From assembly GCF_016522065.1 (NCBI RefSeq), contig NZ_JAEHFV010000001.1, forward strand, positions 186,001 through 250,000: a stretch of 64,000 nt of DNA, given 5' to 3'. Each line of letters starts with the position of its first letter. Position 1 is the first letter of the stretch. This document shows, in pieces, positions 53,820-61,667 of this stretch. A model generated the notes under the pieces. The model saw only the letters and a program-made list of their open reading frames with translations, was not told the origin of the DNA and made no database searches. The position numbers and the translations under genes were made by a program. This DNA is from Flavobacterium agrisoli (lineage in GTDB: Bacteria; Bacteroidota; Bacteroidia; Flavobacteriales; Flavobacteriaceae).

Positions 53820-54860
53820 ATGTCAGCAATTACTAGAAGATTTCCTGCAGAATGGGAAAAACAACAAGGAATCCTTTTATGTTTTCCTCATAACGGAAAA
53901 GATTGGCCAGGAAAATATGAAGCGGTTCAATGGGCATTTGTTGAATTCATAAAAAAAGTGTCACAATTTGAAAATGTATTTTTGGTTGTAGCTCACCACG
54001 AACAACAAGTAAAAGTGACCGAAATGTTGGAGCGTGCGCACGTTGTACTATCTAAAATATCGTTTATAATACAAAAGACAAACCGCAGTTGGATGCGAGA
54101 TTCAGGTCCTATTATCGTTTACAATAACGGTAAAAGAGAAGCGCTGAATTTTAATTTTAATGGTTGGGCAAAATATAAAAATTACAAATTGGATAGGGGA
54201 GTACCATCCAAAGTGGCAAATCATTTGACTATTCCGTTAACTCAAGTAATGTACAAAGGCAAGCCTGTTATTGTAGAAGGTGGTGCAATTGATGTAAATG
54301 GTAAAGGTACTTTGTTGACTTCGGAAGAATGTTTGATGGATCCAGAAATTCAGGTTCGCAATCCAAATTTTACCAAAGAAGATTATGAAGCAGTTTTTAA
54401 AGAATATTTAGGAATTACCAATGTAATTTGGCTTGGAGACGGAATTAAAGGTGACGATACTCATGGGCATATTGATGATTTATGTCGTTTTGTAAATGAA
54501 GATACTATTGTAACCATTGTAGAAACAAACAAAAACGATCCTAATTACGCTCCTTTGCAAGATAATTTGAAATGTTTGCAAAATGCTAAATTAGAAAACG
54601 GAAAATCTCCCGTTATAGTGGCATTGCCTATGCCAAAACCAGTAGTTTTTGAAGATTTGGTTTTACCAGCTAGTTATGCTAATTTTTTAATATTGAATAA
54701 CTGTGTTTTAGTCCCAACTTTTAATGATGCCAATGATAGAATTGCACTTAATATTTTATCCGAATGTTTCCCAGATAGAGAAGTTATCGGAATTAGCGCT
54801 ATTGATTTTATTTGGGGCTTTGGCACATTACATTGTTTAAGTCAGCAAATTCCGGAGTAA
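53820..54860 (+). CDS. aguA: Agmatine deiminase
   Basis: A 346-residue member of the peptidyl-arginine deiminase-like (PPADC) family, which converts agmatine to N-carbamoylputrescine and ammonia. The start RRFPAEWEKQQGILLCFPHN holds the W-E-x-Q region. TNRSWMRDSGPIIVYNNGK carries a substrate Asp, GDDTHGHIDDLCRFV the catalytic His and Asp, and GTLHCLSQQIPE the nucleophile Cys at the C-terminus. The usual partner, N-carbamoylputrescine amidohydrolase, is not next to it. Transcribed alone from its own promoter. Confidence 0.92.
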   Translation: MSAITRRFPAEWEKQQGILLCFPHNGKDWPGKYEAVQWAFVEFIKKVSQFENVFLVVAHHEQQVKVTEMLERAHVVLSKISFIIQKTNRSWMRDSGPIIVYNNGKREALNFNFNGWAKYKNYKLDRGVPSKVANHLTIPLTQVMYKGKPVIVEGGAIDVNGKGTLLTSEECLMDPEIQVRNPNFTKEDYEAVFKEYLGITNVIWLGDGIKGDDTHGHIDDLCRFVNEDTIVTIVETNKNDPNYAPLQDNLKCLQNAKLENGKSPVIVALPMPKPVVFEDLVLPASYANFLILNNCVLVPTFNDANDRIALNILSECFPDREVIGISAIDFIWGFGTLHCLSQQIPE

Positions 54861-54961
54861 CAATTTGATATTCAAGCATAAACTGAAAGGAGTTAAACAA
54901 ACTTGATAAATGAGACTATCTTGTTTGGCTACAATTTAACCATTTCCAAATATTAGTTGGT

Positions 54962-54969
54962 TATATTTG
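54962..54969 (+). promoter_or_regulatory. -7 promoter box of the RsbQ-like gene
   Basis: TATATTTG, an exact TAnnTTTG match, 33 bases before the ATG at 55003. The in-frame TTG at 54967 lies inside it. Confidence 0.5.
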
Positions 54970-55002
54970 TCTATCTTTAGTAATAACTTCTTTTTCAGAA
55001 AT

Positions 55003-55818
55003 ATGAATAAAACCATTTCGCAGCGAAATAACGTAAATATAATTGGAAATGGTAATCAAACGATACTTTTTGCACATGGTTTTGGTTGCGATCAAAATAT
55101 GTGGCGATTTGTTACCCCCTCTTTTATAGATGATTATCGGATTGTTCTTTTTGATTATGTGGGTTGTGGACAATCGGATATCAACCAATACAATCCGGCG
55201 AGATATAGTAACTTAAATGGTTATGCGCAAGATATAATTAATATTTGTGACGAATTAGATTTGAATGATGTTATTTTCGTGGGACACTCGGTGAGTTCGA
55301 TGATAGGGAGTTTGGTTAGTATCAAGTTTCCAGATTTATTTTCCGCTATGGTTTTTATTGGTCCATCAGCTTGTTACATAAATGATACACAGTATTTTGG
55401 TGGATTTGGAAAGAAGGAATTGTTGGAATTATTAGATGTGATGGATAATAATTATTTGGGATGGGCTAATTTTTTGGCTCCAATCATAATGAAAAATGAG
55501 GATAAACCTGAATTAGTTAAAGAACTCGAGGAGAGTTTTTGCGCTACAGATCCCATTATTACCAGACAATTTGCTGAAACCACTTTTTTTAGTGATAATC
55601 GAAAAGATTTATCGCGTATTAAAATTCCCGTACTTATATTACAATGCTCGGATGATGCTATTGCACCAGATGCTGTGGGTGAGTATATTGCCCAACAGAT
55701 TCAGGATAGTTCTTATGTAAAGTTAGATGCAACAGGCCATTGCCCGCACATGAGCCATCCTGAAGAAACTATCTTAGCCATTACTAATTTTTTAAACAAA
55801 CAGTATCAAACAGTCTAA
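55003..55818 (+). CDS. RsbQ-like alpha/beta hydrolase
   Basis: A 271-residue alpha/beta-fold hydrolase close to RsbQ of Bacillus and to the plant D14/KAI2 receptors. It has the oxyanion segment FAHGFGCDQNMWRFVTP, the strand-helix FDYVGCGQSD, the nucleophile Ser in IFVGHSVSSMIGS, the acid in LQCSDDAIAP and the catalytic His in DATGHCPHMSHP. RsbQ works with a PAS-domain protein (RsbP) in energy-stress signalling. Here a PAS-domain gene follows directly, overlapping or abutting its end, which supports the same kind of pairing. Start ATG at 55003; an upstream TTG lies in the promoter. Confidence 0.92.
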   Translation: MNKTISQRNNVNIIGNGNQTILFAHGFGCDQNMWRFVTPSFIDDYRIVLFDYVGCGQSDINQYNPARYSNLNGYAQDIINICDELDLNDVIFVGHSVSSMIGSLVSIKFPDLFSAMVFIGPSACYINDTQYFGGFGKKELLELLDVMDNNYLGWANFLAPIIMKNEDKPELVKELEESFCATDPIITRQFAETTFFSDNRKDLSRIKIPVLILQCSDDAIAPDAVGEYIAQQIQDSSYVKLDATGHCPHMSHPEETILAITNFLNKQYQTV

Positions 55819-57025
55819 TAAAAATAACGGACTTCAATCCTACCATTGTTCACCTTGTTACTTAGTATCTTTCTCTAAGGAAGGTTTAATTAATCAAATA
55901 AACGACACTTTTTTAGCCGATTTAAATTTCAATGAAACGGAACTTATAGGTCAAGAAAAATTTGAAAATTTATTAACTATAGGAAGTAAATTATTTTTTC
56001 AAACACAAATTTTCCCCTTACTTAAAATTCAAAAAATAGCAAACGAAATTTATCTTTCTTTTCTATCGAAAGAGAAAAATGAAATTCCTGTACTTTTGAA
56101 TTTTACTTTTGAAGAATATAATGATGGCTATACTATTTACGCCGGAGGTATTCAAATCAATCAGCGAAATAAATTTGAGAAGGCTTTGTTAGAATCAAAA
56201 AAAATTGCTCAGAAAGCTGTAGAAGAAAATGTAGAATTAATAGCAATACGCAATACTTTGTTGGAAACACAGCACCAATTAGAATTGCAATTGCGTAAAC
56301 TTTCACGAAAAGAATCGTTTCAAAGAGAATTGAGTAAAGTCTTGTCGCATGATTTACAAGAACCTTTACGAAAAATTAATCTTTTTAGTAGCAGACTTTT
56401 AGAAAATGAAGATTTAAATCATGAAACTGACCTAGGTCGTGGGCTATTAAAAATTTCCCGATTTGTGGAACAGGTAAGGCATTTACTTGAAAAACTTGAA
56501 CAGTATAATGGATTAGAAGGAAAGGCGCTAGAACACGTTCCTGTGAATATAGAAGAAGCCGTTTTAAAAGCTAAAATGGATTGTGGATTATCTTCTGAAA
56601 AAGTGAATATTGTTTTTGAAAATCATTTGGAACCCGATAAAAAATTCCTTTCTGATAATCGTTTGGTGCTTATTTTGTTTAGGGAATTACTCGTACATGC
56701 TTTTAGTTATCATAAAAATGACGATTACACTTCAAAAATAAAAATATCGGTTGATACGATTACAGAAAATGTATTTACGGAACTAAAAGACGCTTATAAG
56801 TATGAAGAATGTTTGCGAATTGTATTTGAAGATAACAGCAATCAAAAATACATACCAAGCACTAGCATTTTTGATCTTTTTTGGAAATTAGACGCCGAGG
56901 ACACCGAATTACGATTTGGCTTAGCCTATTGCAAGAGGATTGTTCAGTTATTAGATGGTAATATAACTACAGCTACCAATAAAAAACAAAGTTTGAAATT
57001 TATTATTACACTACCTTTTAAATAA
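55796..57025 (+). CDS. PAS-domain histidine-kinase-like protein, start codon unresolved
   Basis: The frame is open from 55796, just after an in-frame stop, to 57025. It encodes a PAS domain at once (CYLVSFSKEGLINQINDTFL, FNETELIGQEKFENLLTIGS, LFFQTQIFPLLKIQKIANEI), then a coiled coil and a kinase-like region. No ATG, GTG or TTG occurs in frame before the PAS domain. The first is a TTG at 56096, which would delete most of it. Candidates are a rare start such as ATC at 55805, or coupling to the RsbQ stop at 55816. The H-box is intact (SHDLQEPLRKINLF), but the N-box Asn is His (LLVHAFSYHKND) and the G1 box reads EDNSNQKY instead of DNGIGF. G2 is FGLAYC. ATP binding is doubtful. Confidence 0.72.
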   Translation, partial: TNSIKQSNKNNGLQSYHCSPCYLVSFSKEGLINQINDTFLADLNFNETELIGQEKFENLLTIGSKLFFQTQIFPLLKIQKIANEIYLSFLSKEKNEIPVLLNFTFEEYNDGYTIYAGGIQINQRNKFEKALLESKKIAQKAVEENVELIAIRNTLLETQHQLELQLRKLSRKESFQRELSKVLSHDLQEPLRKINLFSSRLLENEDLNHETDLGRGLLKISRFVEQVRHLLEKLEQYNGLEGKALEHVPVNIEEAVLKAKMDCGLSSEKVNIVFENHLEPDKKFLSDNRLVLILFRELLVHAFSYHKNDDYTSKIKISVDTITENVFTELKDAYKYEECLRIVFEDNSNQKYIPSTSIFDLFWKLDAEDTELRFGLAYCKRIVQLLDGNITTATNKKQSLKFIITLPFK

Positions 57026-57061
57026 ATTTGCTGTCTTTAAAATAGACCATTTCAATTGATT

Positions 57062-57733
57062 TCAGAAACGGTCAAAATTTGCTATAGCGGCTTCCATTTG
57101 AATTCGAGCCATATCAAAAACACTCGAATTTTTTCCGTTCCATACTATTGATAATTCGGTACAAGCTAGTACAACTGCATAATCAGTTGAGTATTTTTCG
57201 ATAATATTATTATATTTCCTTAACAATTCATGACTTTCGGTTTCGGCATATATTTCTTTGCGAACATAATCAATAAAAAGGCGGTCTTCTTCAGAAGGAA
57301 GTACAATTTCCAGATGTTCTTTTTGAAAACTTTCTTTAATATATTTACTTTCCATGGTATAAGCAGAACCAAATAAAATCACTTTAGTTATTCCTTTTTC
57401 TTGTAGCTTTTGTATAGTTAAGGAAACAGGATGAATGATTTTGGGTAGTAAAGTTATGCTATCAATTATTTGATGCAGTGTAATATTTGGAACCAAAATT
57501 GAATCTATTTGCATATTTTGCAATTTCAAAAGATTTTCACGTACAATTTTTTTAAGTTTTTCGGAAGGTTCTGGCAGTAAATTGTTGATGGTATCAAAAT
57601 TAGTATTCCACATTTTGAAAGGGCAAGTGCTATATCCGCCATTTTTTAATTGATAAAGACGATTAAGTTCTTTTATATAAAATAGCGTTGAGCGGCTTCC
57701 TAAACCTAAAATACCGAGTGATTTACTATTCAT
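57062..57733 (-). CDS. Aspartate/glutamate racemase-like protein lacking one catalytic Cys
   Basis: A 223-residue protein of the Asp/Glu racemase fold. The start LGILGLGSRSTLFYIKELNR matches the family phosphate-type loop region (usually GILGGMG). The second catalytic Cys is present in VVLACTELSIVW. The first, normally in P-C-N-T-x-H, is replaced: the segment reads ILVPNITLHQII, with Asn at the Cys place, while T and H remain. A true two-base racemase mechanism is therefore unlikely; a one-sided or different reaction is possible. Its ATG abuts the egtD stop with a one-base overlap, so it is translated as part of the egt transcript. No known function; do not call it a racemase without proof. 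Confidence 0.78.
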   Translation of the reverse strand: MNSKSLGILGLGSRSTLFYIKELNRLYQLKNGGYSTCPFKMWNTNFDTINNLLPEPSEKLKKIVRENLLKLQNMQIDSILVPNITLHQIIDSITLLPKIIHPVSLTIQKLQEKGITKVILFGSAYTMESKYIKESFQKEHLEIVLPSEEDRLFIDYVRKEIYAETESHELLRKYNNIIEKYSTDYAVVLACTELSIVWNGKNSSVFDMARIQMEAAIANFDRF

Positions 57734-58725
57734 TATAAACGCTCTAAAACATAATTTGCAAAATATTTTTGGCTATCTGTTATTTTGTCTTTTATAACAA
57801 AGGCAGTTTTTTTTAGAATTTTATTCAAAATTCGATCGTTGTATTTTCTTGAAATTTCAGTTAAAATTTTCTCGCCTTTGGCAAAACGAAATGTTTTGTT
57901 TAGTTTTTTTACAAACACAACTTGCTCTTTTATACTAACTAAAAAGCTAGTTGCAATACCTTCTTTTTCATCATATTCGGGTTGGTGTTTGAAATTTTCT
58001 ACTTCAAAATCGGCATCCAATTCGCGGTTAATTCGGTCCAGTAAATTTAAGTTAAACGCAGCTGTTACACCCTGACTATCATTGTAAGCCGGTAAAACAA
58101 TTTCTGTAGATTTAATCAAATCGACTCCTAAAAACAACTTGTCGCCGTAGCCCAAATTGGCGCTTAAATTAGATATAAAGCTGGCGGCAATTTGATCGGA
58201 CATATTTCCAATATTAGAGCCTAAAAACAAAATCACTTTTGGATGTTCGTTTTCTTTTAAAGATTCTAAAACTTCAAAATAATCGCCTTGTTTTGTTTTT
58301 ACCGAAATATGCGGCATCTCTTTGTTTAAATCTGCTTCAAGCATATCTAAAGCATTTTGCGATATATCTACTGGTAAATAATCAAATTGGTACTGCTGTT
58401 GCGAAAGCGCTTGTAAAAGTTCCTTGGTTTTAGTTCCATCTCCAGCACCTAATTCTATTAATTCAAAATAAGTATCTGGATTTAATTGTAAAGCATCAAT
58501 AATGGTATTACTTTTATTTTTGAAAATTTCATGTTCAGAACGCGTTACGTAATATTCGGGTAAATGCATGATTTGTACAAAAAGAGCATCGCCTTTTTCA
58601 TCATAAAAAAATTTTGATGGCAGCGACTTAATCGGTTCACTTAGTCCTTCATTTACTTCTTTTTTAAATTGTTCAAATGTACTTGTGGCGGTTTCTTTTT
58701 TTTCTAAAACGATGGTCTCTTTCAT
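57733..58725 (-). CDS. egtD: L-histidine N-alpha-methyltransferase EgtD
   Basis: A 330-residue enzyme that adds three methyl groups from SAM to the alpha-amino group of histidine, giving hercynine, the first step of ergothioneine synthesis. Visible parts are SLPSKFFYDEKGDALFVQIM, HLPEYYVTRSEHEIF with the histidine-binding Tyr region, ELIELGAGDGTKTKELLQAL (SAM motif I), VILFLGSNIGNMS with the substrate Asn, and LFLGVDLIKST. The C-terminal GIATSFLVSIKEQ lies in the E-x-S substrate-site region. The stop overlaps the next gene by one base. egtB lies in the same direction 3 kb upstream. Confidence 0.93.
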   Translation of the reverse strand: MKETIVLEKKETATSTFEQFKKEVNEGLSEPIKSLPSKFFYDEKGDALFVQIMHLPEYYVTRSEHEIFKNKSNTIIDALQLNPDTYFELIELGAGDGTKTKELLQALSQQQYQFDYLPVDISQNALDMLEADLNKEMPHISVKTKQGDYFEVLESLKENEHPKVILFLGSNIGNMSDQIAASFISNLSANLGYGDKLFLGVDLIKSTEIVLPAYNDSQGVTAAFNLNLLDRINRELDADFEVENFKHQPEYDEKEGIATSFLVSIKEQVVFVKKLNKTFRFAKGEKILTEISRKYNDRILNKILKKTAFVIKDKITDSQKYFANYVLERL

Positions 58726-58799
58726 AAGTCAGGTTATTGATGGTTTTCGATTTTTGAATTTATTTAAAAGTACTTCAGTTTTGCCATTGGCATTTTACA

Positions 58800-60266
58800 T
58801 TATTTTTGGAAAATGTTGTGTTTAAAGAAGGTAACGATACAATACAGATATAAAAAACTAAAGGGTAATGCCATAATAATTAACAAATTACTAATTCCGT
58901 TAAGCAAATCGCTGGTTCCTAAAGCGGTTAGTCCGAGAGCGGTTGCCGTAATGATAATGCCCCAAGTTAGTTTGTGTTTTTTAGAAGGATTTTCATTGCC
59001 TTGGTCGCTAAACATTCCTAAAACAAAAATTGCTGAGTCAACCGAATTAATAATAGAAATGGCTACTAAAATACCCGCTATCAAAAACGTTAATTGGTGA
59101 AAAGGCAAATGTTCCAAGAAAACAAACAAGGAACTAAAGACATTATCAAATTGCGTTGCATCTCCGTTTTCTATCATTTCAAAAGCGGAAGAAGCAAATA
59201 CTGAAAACCAAATGATGGTGGCTAAAGTGGGAACCAAAATGGTTGCAATTAAAAACTCTTTAATGGTTCTTCCTTTTGATATTCGAGCTATAAAAATGCC
59301 GGTGAAAGGGACCCAAGCCAACCAAAATGCCCAATAAAATACCGTCCAATCTTGCGTAAAAGTGCCCTTTGTGGTGTAATCTCCGACAGCCAAACTCATT
59401 TCAAAAAAATGAATGAAATATTGATAAAATGCGCTAAAAATATGATTGAAAAAAGTTTCGTAATGGAGAAAAAATGCGACGAAAAGCAATAATAAAATAG
59501 AGAAAGCAAAGTCAAAATCGGCAAGAAATTTAATCATTTTAGTAATTCCTGTCAAAGCCGAATAAGTTGCTATAACTCCCATAAGAAGCACACTTCCTAA
59601 CAAAAAAAGAGTATCAAAGTGGGTACCAAATGTATAATTTAAACCACCCACTAATTGCGCAGTACCCAAACCCAGCGAAGCAATCACGCCTGTAATGGTA
59701 ATGAGTACAATAAAAAGAATAGCAATAAATTGTAAAATCTTATTTTTCAGTTGAGGTACAATAGCTTCTAATAAATTGGGTGCTTTTTTAATATACAAAT
59801 TGTAAGCTACAAATAACCCAAACAAACTATACATGGCCCAAGGTGTAAACCCCCAATGAAAAAAAGTATATTGCAATGCTGTTTCTTGGGCATTGTTAGT
59901 AACTACAGGGCTGTTGTTCAAATAATATACAGGTTCTTGTACCGCCCGTAGTAAAAGACCTGAGCCCATGCCGGTGCTATACAACAAGGCAATCCAACTG
60001 AAATAAGAATAAGTGGGTTTTTCATCACCTAATCGTCTATTACTAATGGGTAAAAACAAAAGTACTAGAGCCGCTATAACCACAATTACGCCCATTGCTA
60101 AATAATAACCACTAAAAACCGATAGAAGATGGTGATTGAACTGTTGCAATGTTGTTAACAAACTTTCGGGAGCTATAATGCCGCTTATAAAAAAGAAAGC
60201 ACCAAAAAGGATTCCGTATAAGCGTAAGTTTGTTGCTCCTAAGTAATTGTTTTGTTTTGAAACCAA
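58800..60266 (-). CDS. BCCT-family betaine transporter, possible ergothioneine/hercynine carrier
   Basis: A 488-residue BCCT transporter with 12 helices. The glycine stretch in helix 3 reads YSTGMGSGLLLRAVQEPVYY, and the aromatic cage of helix 4 is complete: FHWGFTPWAMY has the two Trp and Tyr that bind trimethylammonium groups in BetP. The helix 8 signature reads WTVFYWAFWLAWVPFTGIF, with one of the usual Trp changed to Phe, followed by ARISKGRTIKEF. The cage points to a betaine-type substrate. Placed between an FAD reductase and egtD in an egt operon, it may carry ergothioneine or hercynine, both betaines; choline or glycine betaine remains possible. Confidence 0.88.
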   Translation of the reverse strand: MVSKQNNYLGATNLRLYGILFGAFFFISGIIAPESLLTTLQQFNHHLLSVFSGYYLAMGVIVVIAALVLLFLPISNRRLGDEKPTYSYFSWIALLYSTGMGSGLLLRAVQEPVYYLNNSPVVTNNAQETALQYTFFHWGFTPWAMYSLFGLFVAYNLYIKKAPNLLEAIVPQLKNKILQFIAILFIVLITITGVIASLGLGTAQLVGGLNYTFGTHFDTLFLLGSVLLMGVIATYSALTGITKMIKFLADFDFAFSILLLLFVAFFLHYETFFNHIFSAFYQYFIHFFEMSLAVGDYTTKGTFTQDWTVFYWAFWLAWVPFTGIFIARISKGRTIKEFLIATILVPTLATIIWFSVFASSAFEMIENGDATQFDNVFSSLFVFLEHLPFHQLTFLIAGILVAISIINSVDSAIFVLGMFSDQGNENPSKKHKLTWGIIITATALGLTALGTSDLLNGISNLLIIMALPFSFLYLYCIVTFFKHNIFQK

Positions 60267-60273
60267 AATCGAT

Positions 60274-61632
60274 CTATTTTTTGATAGGTTTTAAGTCTTC
60301 TAACATAGTAGGAATAAGTTCGCTAACCGTTGGGTGAATATGCACCGCATCGCGATAAACGGTATAAGGTTGTTTGGCGTACATTAAATTGGTAATACTT
60401 CCAATAATCTCATCGCCGCCCACTCCTAAAACACATGCTCCTAAAAAAAGCTTGGTTTTGGCATCGATTAGTGCTTCCATAAATCCGAGTGTTTCTCCTT
60501 TTTCTTTGGCACGGCCGACTTTAGTCATAGGACGATGCGCTACTAAAACTTCGTAACCTTTCTCCAAAGCTTCTTTTTTCGTCATTCCGATGCGGCCTAG
60601 CGGAGGATCAATAAACAATCCATAAGTCATAATTCGATCGCTGATTTTTTTTTCTTTCTTTTTTAAAAGAAAACTTTCTACAATCTGAAAATCATTATAC
60701 GAGGTATGGGTAAAAGCCCCTTCGCCATTACAATCCCCAAGAGCAAAAATTCCCTCTACATTGGTTTGGCAATACGAATCGACTTTTATATAGTTTTTCT
60801 CGTCCAATTTTATATCGGTATTTTCCAAGTGTAAGGTGTCAGAATTGGGCGTTCGTCCTATAGCCAAAAGCAAATGAGAACCGCTTACTTTACGATTGTC
60901 CATAGTTGCTAAAATTGTCTTTTTTTCTTGCTTAACATGAATTTCTTTGGCATTAAAAACAATATTGATTCCTGCTGCTTTTAATATTTCTGCAACGGAA
61001 TCACTCACATTTTCATCTTCTCTTCCTATCAAACGGTCGCTACGTTCTATAATGGTTACTTCGCTACCAAAACGTCGAAACATTTGGCCAAATTCCAAAC
61101 CAATATAACTTCCGCCCATAATAATCAAATGTTTAGGCAAATCGGTAAGTTCTAAAATATTTTCATTGGTATAATGAGGAACTTCCTTGTAGGTTTCGGG
61201 TACTACCGCCCGGGCGCCTACATTGATAAATATTTTTTTTGCTGTAAGTTTTTCAGCCCCAACTTTAATTTCGTAATTGCTACTAAAATGTGCTTCTCCT
61301 TTATAAAGTGTAATTTTTTTATTTTTTTCGATGGCACTTTCAATATTCTCCCGAGATTCAAGTACTAATTTTTGTTTTCGTGCATTAATCTCGCTGAGAT
61401 TGGCTTTAATTTTACCCGTAATTTCAACTCCAAATTCAACTCCATTTTTGGCATCCCACATCTTGCGAGCACTTGCCACATAGGCTTTGGTCGGAATACA
61501 ACCATTATTTACGCAAGTTCCACCTAAAAAATCTTTTTCAATAATGGCTACGGTTCCTGTTTCGGCTAAACTAAAGGCTAAAGGCGTGCCTGCTTGTCCC
61601 GTGCCTATGATGATGTAATCAAATTTTTTCAT
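60274..61632 (-). CDS. FAD-dependent disulfide reductase, mercuric-reductase-like
   Basis: A 452-residue class I pyridine-nucleotide disulfide oxidoreductase. It has the FAD site YIIIGTGQAGTPLAFSLAE, the redox pair in GGTCVNNGCIPTKAYVASA, the NAD(P) site IIMGGSYIGLEFGQMFRRFG, FALGDCNGEGAFTHTSYND and the C-terminal catalytic base HIHPTVSELIPT. The C-V-N-N-G-C form and the lack of an extra N-terminal metal-binding domain place it among uncharacterised MerA-like reductases rather than Lpd, which is encoded separately at 17432. In this operon it may reduce an oxidised thiol such as ergothioneine disulfide; that is inference. It ends 8 bases before the BCCT gene. Confidence 0.9.
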   Translation of the reverse strand: MKKFDYIIIGTGQAGTPLAFSLAETGTVAIIEKDFLGGTCVNNGCIPTKAYVASARKMWDAKNGVEFGVEITGKIKANLSEINARKQKLVLESRENIESAIEKNKKITLYKGEAHFSSNYEIKVGAEKLTAKKIFINVGARAVVPETYKEVPHYTNENILELTDLPKHLIIMGGSYIGLEFGQMFRRFGSEVTIIERSDRLIGREDENVSDSVAEILKAAGINIVFNAKEIHVKQEKKTILATMDNRKVSGSHLLLAIGRTPNSDTLHLENTDIKLDEKNYIKVDSYCQTNVEGIFALGDCNGEGAFTHTSYNDFQIVESFLLKKKEKKISDRIMTYGLFIDPPLGRIGMTKKEALEKGYEVLVAHRPMTKVGRAKEKGETLGFMEALIDAKTKLFLGACVLGVGGDEIIGSITNLMYAKQPYTVYRDAVHIHPTVSELIPTMLEDLKPIKK

Positions 61633-61667
61633 GGTAAAGTAGTTTTAAAATTAAAGAGTACTGCAGC

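Noticed and set aside
60274..61632. Calling the flavoprotein a mercuric reductase as part of a mer operon
   Set aside because: There is no merR, merT or merP nearby and no second C-terminal Cys pair typical of mercury binding; the C-terminus ends LKPIKK.
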